In this document: piece after piece, positions 36,439-44,792 of the stretch
How positions within the stretch are numbered: the first letter of the stretch is position 1
Layout: each line of letters begins with the position of its first letter
Position numbers and translations under genes: made by a program
Notes under the pieces: generated by a model
The model's input: the letters and a program-made list of their open reading frames with translations, nothing else
Told to the model about the DNA's origin: nothing
Database searches by the model: none
Assembly: GCA_039964455.1 (NCBI GenBank)
Contig: JBDVXK010000010.1
Location: 62,001-126,000 of the forward strand
DNA: 64,000 nt
Source of the DNA: CALJFL01 sp039964455
GTDB taxonomy: Bacteria; Pseudomonadota; Gammaproteobacteria; Pseudomonadales; Halieaceae
Direction of reading: 5' to 3'

Positions 36439-37515
36439 ATGTTTTCAGCTGACGACCTTTCCAGCTTGCGTTGGGATAGCACCAGCGGCCAGGTAGAAAT
36501 TATTGACCAGACTTTGTTGCCACATACTTTACGGTGGTGTCATCTCGCTAAGCTGGCTGATTTTTGCCACGCCATTTCGGCGATGCAGGTTCGTGGAGCG
36601 CCGCTAATAGGAATTACTGCTGCCTACGGCCTCGCCTGTGCCCTTGCCGATAATGCCTCGGATAGTCATTTGCGAGAGGCCAGTGACAGGCTGACAGCAA
36701 CCCGGCCTACGGCGGTAAACCTGCAGTGGGCGCTGGACCAGATGGCGCAATCTATACTCCCTTTGCCGGAGGCTGAACGTGCCGCTGCCGCGCTTGAAAA
36801 AGCACACTCCCTGCGTGCCGAGGACATAACCACCTGCGAGCGTATTGGTTTGAACGGGGCGCAGGTGCTGCCGGCTACTAATGCCGCAGACACGCTGAAT
36901 ATCATGACCCATTGCAATGCCGGCTGGTTGGCGACTGTGCAATGGGGTACCGCACTGGCGCCTATTTATCAGGCGCAGGCACAGGGCAGGGCTGTACATG
37001 TCTGGGTCTCCGAGACCCGGCCTCGTAACCAGGGGATGAATCTGACTGCCTGGGAGCTGCAACGTGCAGGCGTGCCCTGCACGGTAGTGGCCGACAACAG
37101 TTGCGGGCTTCTTATGCAGCAGGGCAAGGTCGACTGCGTCATTGTGGGCAGCGATCGCACCGCGGGCAACGGCGATGTCTGCAATAAAGTAGGCACGTAT
37201 TTGAAAGCGCTGGCAGCTGCAGCGCACGAGCTACCTTTCTACGTGGCCTTACCGGTTTCAACGATCGACTGGCAGTGTGCCAGTGGCGCAGACATCCCTA
37301 TCGAGGAGCGGGGAGCTGATGAAGTGCTGTCTATGCTGGGTCGTGATGCGGCCGGAGAACTGCTGGAGGTTCGATTGGCCGCTGCAGACACCCTGGCGGC
37401 CAATCCCGCCTTTGATGTTACTCCAGCCCGGTTCGTTACCCGATTGATTACCGAGGTGGGTGTGTTTCCTGCCAATGCGGATGGGATGACGGAGCTGCGC
37501 GGCGCGATCGGCTAG
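36439..37515 (+). CDS. mtnA: S-methyl-5-thioribose-1-phosphate isomerase
   Basis: Converts methylthioribose-1-P to methylthioribulose-1-P in methionine salvage. ATG at 36439, with GGAGATT just upstream, gives 358 residues; a longer frame overlapping the membrane gene is rejected. Motifs: VRGAPLIGITAAYG, the catalytic Cys in THCNAGWLAT and catalytic Asp in VGSDRTAGNGDVCNKVGTY. Both catalytic residues are intact. No other mtn genes are next to it, and it converges on the zinc-ribbon gene with a 4-base overlap. Confidence 0.93.
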   Translation: MFSADDLSSLRWDSTSGQVEIIDQTLLPHTLRWCHLAKLADFCHAISAMQVRGAPLIGITAAYGLACALADNASDSHLREASDRLTATRPTAVNLQWALDQMAQSILPLPEAERAAAALEKAHSLRAEDITTCERIGLNGAQVLPATNAADTLNIMTHCNAGWLATVQWGTALAPIYQAQAQGRAVHVWVSETRPRNQGMNLTAWELQRAGVPCTVVADNSCGLLMQQGKVDCVIVGSDRTAGNGDVCNKVGTYLKALAAAAHELPFYVALPVSTIDWQCASGADIPIEERGADEVLSMLGRDAAGELLEVRLAAADTLAANPAFDVTPARFVTRLITEVGVFPANADGMTELRGAIG

Positions 37516-37718
37516 ATTTTTTCGTCCAGACCGATGTGATCAATGCGGGGATACTCTCGCCACTTAAAGGTCTGCTGGTGGTCGCAGATCATACAGCGAT
37601 GTTCAATCTCACCCGTTTTAGGGTCCATCTCGCCCGTCCTCGCCATCATTCCCTGACCGCAGGCGTCACACTGGTAGGTGACCTCGATGGTCTTAACCTC
37701 TCTCTTAATTTCAGCCAT
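37512..37718 (-). CDS. Small zinc-ribbon protein, unknown function
   Basis: A 68-residue hydrophilic protein with two knuckles, CDAC (about 17-20) and CMIC (about 42-45), spaced as in a zinc ribbon, and flanked by basic and acidic residues (TIEVTYQCDACGQGMM, EHRCMICDHQQTF). It lies 26 bases downstream of the B12-binding radical SAM gene on the same strand and is likely cotranscribed. The role is unknown; nucleic acid or protein binding is a common use of the fold. Confidence 0.7.
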   Translation of the reverse strand: MAEIKREVKTIEVTYQCDACGQGMMARTGEMDPKTGEIEHRCMICDHQQTFKWREYPRIDHIGLDEKI

Positions 37719-37744
37719 TGTTATTATCCTCGTGCTGCGTTTGG

Positions 37745-39712
37745 CTATGCTACCTCGACAAAGGGCAGGGCAGAAGTGCTTTGCGCCTCAGTTGCTCCCT
37801 GATGTTCTATGACTCCACGCAACCAACTGCCGCCATCGGCGTCATGCAGAATCTCACCAACCCCACCCGGGTGCCTGATCGTTAGGTTTACATTTGCGCC
37901 ACTGCTGCCTGTTGATAGTTCCATGGCGGCGAGTGAGTCAAATAATGTTTGTGCCTGGAAGTCGAATGCGACCTCCTCAGTGCGTTCTCCACCCATGCGC
38001 GGACAAAGCGCCGCATCAAGGGTCATGGCCTGCAATGCAGGCGCGGGGTCCAGCGCCTGCCGCTTATGATGTTCGATCAGAGTGTCTTTTATCACCCGGT
38101 ATAGTTTTTCGCGGTCGGCCAGTATCGCGAGGTAAATCCGATTGCGATCTTCGTAAACTGCCATTCTGTCCAGGCGATCCAGACCCAAGAGTTCGGTCTC
38201 AAAGGCCCCCAGCAGGCCACGGAGTATGTCTCTCAATAGCGGCGAAACCGCGATATCGCCGCGCAGTGCCAGTAACCGTGTTGTCATTGGCAAAATATGG
38301 CCGTGCACTGCAAGGATGTGAGCACTTATCAGAAAGTAACCTTCTTCTCCCTGCTCCCGGTCGAAACTGTGACACTCAACGACATATTCACCCTTGGCCT
38401 TTCCGTAGCCAGCCACAGGGATTGCCTTGATACGATATTCGTCTCGCTTTTCGTAAAACTCGGTCCCGGGTAATAGCGTGTAGCCGAAGATATTGATGTT
38501 GGGAAATGTCGCCAGCAGCAGATCAAGGTTGCGCTCAAAGTCTGGCAGATTGTCGCCGGGCAACCCCCAGATGAGCTCTGCCGCTATGGGCACCCCTTGT
38601 TCAGACATGTGTTTGGCAATCGGCCGATACTCGTTGGAGCTCATATTCTGCCGATTACTCAAGCGCAGCGCTTCGGGAGTCAGTGTCTGTAATGCCAGTT
38701 GGTAGTGCGGCAGCAATCCATTGTGGTGCAAGAGCAGCGCAATCTCCTGGACCTGTCGGCTGTGCTTTTTCGACCACGAAGTCGCAAAGGAGGTGGGCAG
38801 GCCGGTGCGCTCCTTGAGGTCAACGATGAGTCTGGCCTTGTCGATATCCTGTTTCAGTGCACCAAAATTGGAATCGGCTAACCAGATATCCTTGATGCCG
38901 GCAGCGATTATCTGTTCCCAGTCACTGCTTATACGTGCCATGGACCATTGGTACATCTTGCTGCCGATGGCACCGGTGCCCCACTCGCAGAATGCGCACT
39001 TGAAGGGGCAACCTCGACTGGTTTCATAGGCGATAGACTGGTATCTGGGATTGCCTTGTTCATCAGTGAGCTTAAGGACGTCCAGTGGGGACGGGAACTG
39101 GTCAAGCTCACGACAGCGAGCCCGCTCGGTTGTGCGCTTTAGTTGCCCTTGTTCTAGATAAGCCAGTCCGTCTACCCGCTGCCACTCGTTGGGATGTTTG
39201 CAGTCCAGGAATTCTCGAAAGCTGATCTCGGCTTCGCCCACAAAAATAACATCCAGTGGGTCTACGCCCAGATAGTCCTCCACTTGTTGCACATGAGGGC
39301 CACCGGCAACGAATAAAGCCCCGGGCAACAGCGCTTTCATGCGGGACAGAAGGTCCAGAAACTCGGCGGCGTTCCAGGTGTAGAAACTGAAGCCGATTAC
39401 TGGCGCCAGATTCTCCTGTACGGCTTGTTCAGCTCGCGGCAGATCGTTTTCCTGCCAGGCTTGCAGCCATGGATTAATCTCTTCGGCAGCCTGGAAGTGA
39501 ACCAGGTCTATGTCGGTTTCATCGCTGCGTTGCCCTGTCTTGCGATAGTAGGAAGACAGCCCGGCAGTGGTTGTGGGAGGCGCATTGAACTGCTCTGAAT
39601 CCATGCTCAATAGCCATACGGGGCGTTTCAACGGGGCAGTGTCCTGATCATTTAATGAAGCTGGCAATGTAGCCGATCGAGCAGAATTTAGCGAGGGAAT
39701 GAGGCTGCACAC
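37745..39712 (-). CDS. B12-binding domain radical SAM enzyme, unknown substrate
   Basis: The 655-residue protein has an N-terminal cobalamin-binding Rossmann domain (about 30-190, with VAGGPHVQQVEDYLG and VFVGEAEISFREF typical of the class) and a radical SAM TIM barrel with CPFKCAFC: Cys235, Cys239 and Cys242 for the 4Fe-4S cluster, followed by EWG. A long C-terminal region (about 480-655) is not assigned. Members of the class do methylations and ring rearrangements; the substrate here is not known. The GTG at 39712 is the first start available, and the true start may be slightly downstream, but the Met at residue 37 would cut the first beta strand. Confidence 0.8.
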   Translation of the reverse strand: MCSLIPSLNSARSATLPASLNDQDTAPLKRPVWLLSMDSEQFNAPPTTTAGLSSYYRKTGQRSDETDIDLVHFQAAEEINPWLQAWQENDLPRAEQAVQENLAPVIGFSFYTWNAAEFLDLLSRMKALLPGALFVAGGPHVQQVEDYLGVDPLDVIFVGEAEISFREFLDCKHPNEWQRVDGLAYLEQGQLKRTTERARCRELDQFPSPLDVLKLTDEQGNPRYQSIAYETSRGCPFKCAFCEWGTGAIGSKMYQWSMARISSDWEQIIAAGIKDIWLADSNFGALKQDIDKARLIVDLKERTGLPTSFATSWSKKHSRQVQEIALLLHHNGLLPHYQLALQTLTPEALRLSNRQNMSSNEYRPIAKHMSEQGVPIAAELIWGLPGDNLPDFERNLDLLLATFPNINIFGYTLLPGTEFYEKRDEYRIKAIPVAGYGKAKGEYVVECHSFDREQGEEGYFLISAHILAVHGHILPMTTRLLALRGDIAVSPLLRDILRGLLGAFETELLGLDRLDRMAVYEDRNRIYLAILADREKLYRVIKDTLIEHHKRQALDPAPALQAMTLDAALCPRMGGERTEEVAFDFQAQTLFDSLAAMELSTGSSGANVNLTIRHPGGVGEILHDADGGSWLRGVIEHQGATEAQSTSALPFVEVA

Positions 39713-39745
39713 TCCCGGGGGGGTGCGTATAGACTAGGGCCAGTG

Positions 39746-39768
39746 GTTGGCGGTTGGAGCCCGCCAAC
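39746..39768 (-). terminator. Strong hairpin after the small acidic gene
   Basis: GTTGGCGG (39746-39753) and CCGCCAAC (39761-39768) form a perfect 8-bp stem with a 7-base loop, 7 bases past the stop of the 73-residue gene and before the radical SAM gene. There is no clear T run in the leftward direction, so it may be a weak terminator or an RNA-stability element. Confidence 0.4.
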
Positions 39769-39775
39769 GATCTGC

Positions 39776-39997
39776 CTATATGTCGTCGAACTCCAGATCG
39801 TAAAAGCCCAGTTCGTCTCTCAGGCGTTTTTCCTCGAGACGTTGCTCTGCTTTTCGTCGTTTGTCCGCCAGCAGTTTCTTATTCAATGCCAGCGGAGTCA
39901 CATCTTCGATCTCGTCGTCGATCAACTCGTCCAGCATCGGCTCTAAAAGATCATCGAGCGGCTCACTGCTGAGCGGTTCTTGCGTACCTTGCCCCAT
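39776..39997 (-). CDS. Small acidic helical protein, unknown
   Basis: A 73-residue protein with a very acidic N-terminal half (DDLLEPMLDELIDDEIED) and a charged helix (KRRKAEQRLEEKRLRDEL) ending in a DLEFDD tail. The layout is reminiscent of small PA3496-like gammaproteobacterial proteins, but the resemblance is too weak to name it. A Shine-Dalgarno-like GGAGG lies a few bases upstream of ATG 39997 on the minus strand, which supports translation. Confidence 0.6.
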   Translation of the reverse strand: MGQGTQEPLSSEPLDDLLEPMLDELIDDEIEDVTPLALNKKLLADKRRKAEQRLEEKRLRDELGFYDLEFDDI

Positions 39998-40346
39998 AAA
40001 TCACCTCCGGATGATTTACAAAAAGGTCACCGGGAAGCGCGATTACCCGCGCCTCAAGCGGAGTAAATCAAATTATTGGGTCAGAATCGAATCTTTTGTC
40101 GGGTCTAATTTGGGTATTTTTGTCAGGTTTTGGACGGTGGGCGGCCCGCTCCCGTTGCCGGAATCCCTGCAGTGTTTTGCACATCCTTGTGCCCTCATCC
40201 TTGAGTTTCTTTGCCGCAACGGGCCGCCACCAGCAAGAATGCAATTTGCGCGCCAGCTAGAAGTCGGCCTTAAAACGGGAAATTACTGGGAAAGCTGATG
40301 CAAAAGGCGCTATCCGGACACGTCCGGACATGTCCGCGTCTCGATG
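39998..40346. other. 349-base gene-free region with competing inverted repeats
   Basis: No convincing gene on either strand. GGCGGCCCG (40140-40148) can pair with CGGGCCGCC (40220-40228), while CCCGTTGC (40151-40158) can pair with GCAACGGG (40216-40223). The two right arms share 40220-40223, so the structures exclude each other. Near the right end a 10-base unit is repeated (see 40313-40338). It may be a small RNA, a 3' region or a regulatory segment. Confidence 0.45.
40313..40338. repeat. 10-base tandem repeat with nested palindromes
   Basis: TCCGGACACG (40313-40322) is followed directly by TCCGGACATG (40323-40332) and a partial third unit TCCGCG. CGGACATGTCCG (40326-40337) is a perfect 12-base palindrome. 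It sits 9 bases after the stop of the shikimate kinase paralogue. A protein-binding array or a termination structure is possible. Confidence 0.5.
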
Positions 40347-40865
40347 TTAGCTGCAGAGCAGCCTGGCGATCATCATGGCGATATCGTCGGCAGTACCAGC
40401 GGTGGCATCTACAGTGTGGGTTGCCTGTTGGGCATATAGAGGTGTGCGCTCGGCATAGACTTCGGCAAAACTTTGTTCCTTGCTACTAGCCATACCGCGG
40501 TTGGGGGTTGCTGCCACCCGGGGAGCGAGTGTCTGCAGATCAGTATTGAGATAGACCACAGGACCTGCCTGCTGCAGTCGCTGCATTGAAGCCTCGCTGT
40601 AGACGGCGCTGCCGCCGGTGGAGATGACGGCATCGTCCAGTGCGATCGCGAGCAGTACTTCTTCTTCAATCTTGCGCAGCGCCTGATAACCCCGGTGGTC
40701 CAGAATTTCCTGCAAGGTGGCACGCTCTCGAAGCTGAATGTCGAGGTCGGTATCGCGGAACTGCCTGCCCAATAGCTTGGCCAAAATGACGCCTACTGTA
40801 CTTTTGCCGGCTCCGGGCATGCCGATAAGGCTTATGGTGTGGGGGATATTCTCGGCGCTGTTCAT
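40347..40865 (-). CDS. Shikimate kinase-like protein, divergent paralogue
   Basis: Shares the fold of AroK and has 172 residues: Walker A GMPGAGKST (15-23), DTDLD with Asp38 and Asp40, Arg64, and Arg140 in ERTPLY are kept. The third Gly of the GGG substrate loop is Ser86, and the lid has NRG in place of the RRRPLL found in the AroK at 8.7 kb. Substrate-contacting residues are thus partly altered. It may phosphorylate shikimate weakly or another polyol. It is divergent from gcvT (135-base spacer) and not in an aromatic operon. Confidence 0.75.
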   Translation of the reverse strand: MNSAENIPHTISLIGMPGAGKSTVGVILAKLLGRQFRDTDLDIQLRERATLQEILDHRGYQALRKIEEEVLLAIALDDAVISTGGSAVYSEASMQRLQQAGPVVYLNTDLQTLAPRVAATPNRGMASSKEQSFAEVYAERTPLYAQQATHTVDATAGTADDIAMMIARLLCS

Positions 40866-41000
40866 GTTTCGGGACGCTCTCGCTGCTCTGGCGCTATTAT
40901 GGCTGTCGCGTCCGGATCAGCAAGGTTTTTTGACTTGCGTGCCCGTAGGGGGGTGGTTAGAGTGTCGAGCTTTCAGAGGCCCCTGCAGAGACCGGTTAAC

Positions 41001-42110
41001 ATGACGCTACTCACGACTCCACTGGATGCATTGCATCGCGAACTGGGCGCAAAAATGGTGCCGTTTGCGGGCTACGATATGCCGGTGCAATATCCCGCGG
41101 GCATTATCAAGGAACACCTGCAAACCCGCGCTTCTGCCGGGCTTTTCGATGTCTCGCATATGGGTCAGGTGATTGTTGAAGGCCCCGGGGCCGCGAGCCG
41201 ACTGGAATCACTGGTACCCGTTGACGTGCAGGGGTTGAGCAACGACGGACAGACCTATGCGCTTTTTACCAATCCGGAAGGCGGTGTTCAGGATGACCTG
41301 ATAATTACCCGCTGGTCGGAAGAGCGTTTCTTCCTAGTGGTTAACGCGGCCTGCAAGACACAGGACATCGCCCATCTTCGCGAGCACCTGGACGACCTTG
41401 CGATATCAGTGCTTGATCAGCAGGCTTTACTGGCACTGCAGGGCCCGGCGGCTCGTGAAGTTATGACAATGCTGTGCCCGGCCGCCGCCGATCTGGTTTT
41501 CATGACTGGCTGTGCAGCCAACATAGACGGAGCCGAGGTTTATATTACGTGCTCTGGCTACACCGGTGAGGACGGTTTCGAAATCTCTGTGCCCGCTTCG
41601 GCTGCGGAGGCTCTGGCCCGTCGAATTCTTTCTTATGATCAGGTTGAGCCGATTGGCCTGGGCGCCCGCGACTCACTGCGTCTTGAAGCAGGACTGTGCC
41701 TATACGGTCATGAATTGTCGGCGACCATTGATCCGGTGCAGGCTGGATTACTCTGGTCGGTGAGTAAAGTTCGACGTGCCGACGGCGAGCGCGCCGGAGG
41801 TTTCCCCGGAGCCGAGGTGATATTCCAGCGTATTGCCCATAAGCCTGAATTACGTCGTGTGGGTTTGACGGTAGAGGGCAAGCGGCCCGTTCGGGAGGGC
41901 CAGAGCGTAATGGATGACACTGGTGCTGTTATTGGTGAGGTATGTTCTGCCTGCTACGGCGCTAGCGTGGGAGGGCCGATTGCCATGGCGTACATCAGCC
42001 GCGATCTCGGTGAACCAGGGACAGCGCTCACAGTTGATGTCAGGGGTAAGCAGGTGCCGGTTACGGTCACCCGTATGCCGTTTAGTCCCCAGCGCTACCA
42101 TCGGGGTTGA
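41001..42110 (+). CDS. gcvT: Glycine cleavage system T protein (aminomethyltransferase)
   Basis: Transfers the methylene carbon of glycine, carried on H protein, to tetrahydrofolate and releases ammonia. The ATG at 41001 gives 369 residues starting with TTPLDALHRELGAKMVPFAGYDMPVQY, as in GcvT; the in-frame extension to 40839 covers the divergent gene's start and is rejected. ASAGLFDVSHMGQ and the TGEDGFEI folate-binding motif are present. gcvH and gcvP are not adjacent. Its 3' end overlaps the convergent BatD-like gene by 29 bases. Confidence 0.93.
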   Translation: MTLLTTPLDALHRELGAKMVPFAGYDMPVQYPAGIIKEHLQTRASAGLFDVSHMGQVIVEGPGAASRLESLVPVDVQGLSNDGQTYALFTNPEGGVQDDLIITRWSEERFFLVVNAACKTQDIAHLREHLDDLAISVLDQQALLALQGPAAREVMTMLCPAAADLVFMTGCAANIDGAEVYITCSGYTGEDGFEISVPASAAEALARRILSYDQVEPIGLGARDSLRLEAGLCLYGHELSATIDPVQAGLLWSVSKVRRADGERAGGFPGAEVIFQRIAHKPELRRVGLTVEGKRPVREGQSVMDDTGAVIGEVCSACYGASVGGPIAMAYISRDLGEPGTALTVDVRGKQVPVTVTRMPFSPQRYHRG

Positions 42111-43161
42111 GGCGAGCAGGCAGCGCCGGTTGCCGCAGGCTGCGCAGCACCCTGAAACTCCTCGCGGCCGGCTGTAGCAACACGTTCCACGGTAATCTCT
42201 GCAACCAGCGTCTGCTCAACCACAAAACCAGCATGACCAGCAGCAGCCCGACGACTAACACAATAAGTGCAAACCAGATCGTGACGGGTCCATCTGCTGC
42301 CATGTCGGCTGCTGTGCCCGTCACCACAATATCTATTGCAGGTAGTGATAGCAGGGCAAGGCGCCGATTGCGTGTATCCCACCAAAGGAATTCTTCAGCC
42401 GGCAAAGTGTAGGATCCGGGTTGCTGTGCAATATAGCTGATGCGCTCTGTTCTTGAGGCAGTCATTTCGCCGCGATTATTGCTGTCCTGAAGCTCCGGCG
42501 GCAGCGGGTAGGCCTTTAGCCCCTGCAGGGCTTGTACATCAAAGGCGGGCAGCATCATGGCCATGACGTCGTTGGCCTCGAAGCGAATGACCCGTTCGAT
42601 GGCATCGCCCACCGCCAGCCCGTCCAGGTCGCGATCAAATGTCTGGTCTACCTTGAACTGCGGTGCGGCAACCCAGTGTTTCGCCTGTTCCAGCTCTGCG
42701 GGGATATTGGCCGCGAAGCCCACCGCGGGTGCTTTAACCGGGCCTCTGATATTGCCAGCCTGGGCATCGTTAACCTGCACATTGAGTGTGATCGCCGGCA
42801 GCGTAAATTCGCCCTCACCCTGCGGGTAAATATCTACCGCCCAGCGCTGCACCACCCAGCTCTCGCCGTTACGCTGCTCCGAGGCGTTGCTGGCGAAGGA
42901 CTCGGTTTGCAGTATCACCAGCCCGGGTACCTCCGGCAGTGTTATGCGAGTGCCCCCGGCGAACCAGCGCGTTGTCGCAACTTTCAATTCCAGTACGAGT
43001 TTTTGTCCCGGGACAATCCCTGTATCCGGTATAAGTCTGCTATCTACTCGAAGGGTGCCCTCAGCGATAAGGTCGGCTGGTACCCGCTCGGGGTTCTGTG
43101 AATAGCTGCCGGTCGCGATCAGGCAGAGAAAGAAAAGCGTGAACAACCCGCGGCGAATCAT
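42082..43161 (-). CDS. batD: BatD-like protein
   Basis: A 359-residue envelope protein with a signal peptide (about 1-21), a large beta-rich periplasmic part containing Ig-like repeats (ADLIAEGTLRVDSRL, VPGQKLVLELKV), one transmembrane helix (about 283-308) and a basic cytoplasmic tail. This layout and its place as last gene of the MoxR-DUF58-DUF4381-VWA-VWA/TPR series match BatD (oxygen tolerance) proteins. It overlaps the preceding gene by 4 bases (ATGA). Confidence 0.8.
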   Translation of the reverse strand: MIRRGLFTLFFLCLIATGSYSQNPERVPADLIAEGTLRVDSRLIPDTGIVPGQKLVLELKVATTRWFAGGTRITLPEVPGLVILQTESFASNASEQRNGESWVVQRWAVDIYPQGEGEFTLPAITLNVQVNDAQAGNIRGPVKAPAVGFAANIPAELEQAKHWVAAPQFKVDQTFDRDLDGLAVGDAIERVIRFEANDVMAMMLPAFDVQALQGLKAYPLPPELQDSNNRGEMTASRTERISYIAQQPGSYTLPAEEFLWWDTRNRRLALLSLPAIDIVVTGTAADMAADGPVTIWFALIVLVVGLLLVMLVLWLSRRWLQRLPWNVLLQPAARSFRVLRSLRQPALPARLNPDGSAGD

Positions 43162-44792
43162 TGGGGACGCTCCAATCCGTCGCGCGTCAATTGCATGCTG
43201 AATTTAATGGCCAGGAAGTTGGACGGATCCTGTTGTACACCGCGTAGCCACATCGCAGCAGTTGCCGGGTCCTGCAAAATTTCCTCTGCGCTGAGCTGCA
43301 CCAGTTCCGCCTGCTGCCAGGTCAATTCGTCCGCCCCCTGGGCGGGAATCGCGTCGTCGCCATCAAGGCTTTTTTCCTCTGAACTTACGCCGTCTTCCTG
43401 CATCTGGCTGTCGCTGATTCGGTTGATCTCGTCGATCAGTGCTTGCACATGGGCTCTGTTGGCTGCAGCTCCCGGATAATCAGGATTCCTTGCCAAAAGC
43501 TGGTCGTAGCGATTAGCTGCACGCACGTAATCGCGGGCATGAGCTCTGGCGTTAGCCTCATTGAATAAGGCATCGTCTGTATCACTGCGGGAAAAATATT
43601 CCGCGGCCAGCATGAATTCCTCGGCGTAGTACCAGGCCAGGGCCTGCCACTGTGGATTATCAAATCGCCGTGCGGCTTCCGCGTACTTGCCACGCTGCAT
43701 CAGCAGCCTGCCTTGCTGATCCGGTGTCAGCCAAAGGTCGGCAAACCAGTGGCTAACGTTTGCCTCCCCGGTATCATTCCCCTGGTCAGCGTGCACCGGT
43801 TGGGGAGCTTGCACTAGTAGTAGTGGTGCCAATAGCCAGACCCAGGTCAGTGTCCAGCCTCGGCGAAACCACATAAGCCACAGGGCCATCACCGGAAACA
43901 GCAGCACATAGCCGCTGTCCAGCCAGGGTAGTGCGCTGTCTTCAATGACGATGTAATGGCTGTTGATCTTGCGATTTATCTTGCGCATATCGCCGTCGTC
44001 AATAGTGAGAGCAATGTAGTCGCCACCAGCTGCTGAGGCCAGATTCTCCAGCGTCCGGCGCTCCAGAGGGATCTGTCCTTCTTCGATTTCCTCGCTACCC
44101 ACGCCCACCACCAGTAATTGGTGTGGGTGAGTATCGAAGTAGTTTTCGAATGCGGCCTGACTATCACTGCCGGCGCCATCGGCGAAAAGCACTACGCTCG
44201 CAGGCGCTGTAGACTCACGCAGCACGGCGTCAATTTCTGTCAGGGCATACTCGGGGAATTTGCCCTGCCTGGGCATGATGCCGGGTTTAATAGCAGCCAG
44301 ATACTGATTGATGATCTCGCGGTCTGCCGTAAGACTCAGCACCGTATGAGCGCTGCCGGCGAAGACAATCAGGGCAGCGGGCTTGTCTGTGCGCATTGCC
44401 AGTAGCTCGCCTATTTTCTGCTTGGCGCGGCGTAGCCTGCTGGGCTGTATATCGCGTTGCTCCATCGAGCTGGAGACGTCTAGCAAGACGACCAGTGCGG
44501 CCTCATCCTGGCTCAGGGGTGAGGGCTGTTGTCGCCAGCTGGGTCCCATAAGCACAATCAGCAGCAGCACCAATACCGCCTGCGAAAATCGACGTGGGTT
44601 TAGCCAGGCTGAATCAAACTGCCTGACGCGCAGGTGCTCGAGTAAGTGAGGGGCGATGATGCCGCCAAACATATCCTTGCTGACAATTTTTTTGCGCATC
44701 ATCCAGAAGATGCCTATCCACGGTATAAGCACCAGTGCCCAGGCCGGCCGCAGGAAGTGAAAGTATTGCAGGAAAGATGGATCACTCAGCAT
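43158..44792 (-). CDS. VWA and TPR protein (BatB-BatC fusion type)
   Basis: A 544-residue membrane protein. ATG at 44792 is the start; an extension to 44870 overlaps the neighbour. Two N-terminal transmembrane helices (about 15-32, 55-72) are followed by a von Willebrand A domain with MIDAS DVSSSME (about 87-93) and a C-side transmembrane helix (about 285-320). A TPR region (about 345-455) then precedes an acidic Gln/Glu-rich tail. BatB and BatC functions are thus joined in one chain. It overlaps the upstream BatA gene by 11 bases and the batD gene by 4. Confidence 0.85.
   Translation of the reverse strand: MLSDPSFLQYFHFLRPAWALVLIPWIGIFWMMRKKIVSKDMFGGIIAPHLLEHLRVRQFDSAWLNPRRFSQAVLVLLLIVLMGPSWRQQPSPLSQDEAALVVLLDVSSSMEQRDIQPSRLRRAKQKIGELLAMRTDKPAALIVFAGSAHTVLSLTADREIINQYLAAIKPGIMPRQGKFPEYALTEIDAVLRESTAPASVVLFADGAGSDSQAAFENYFDTHPHQLLVVGVGSEEIEEGQIPLERRTLENLASAAGGDYIALTIDDGDMRKINRKINSHYIVIEDSALPWLDSGYVLLFPVMALWLMWFRRGWTLTWVWLLAPLLLVQAPQPVHADQGNDTGEANVSHWFADLWLTPDQQGRLLMQRGKYAEAARRFDNPQWQALAWYYAEEFMLAAEYFSRSDTDDALFNEANARAHARDYVRAANRYDQLLARNPDYPGAAANRAHVQALIDEINRISDSQMQEDGVSSEEKSLDGDDAIPAQGADELTWQQAELVQLSAEEILQDPATAAMWLRGVQQDPSNFLAIKFSMQLTRDGLERPQ

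Noticed and set aside
39861..40298. 145-codon plus-strand frame across the gene-free region
   Set aside because: It starts inside the antisense of a supported small gene, has no ribosome site and no family-like segment.
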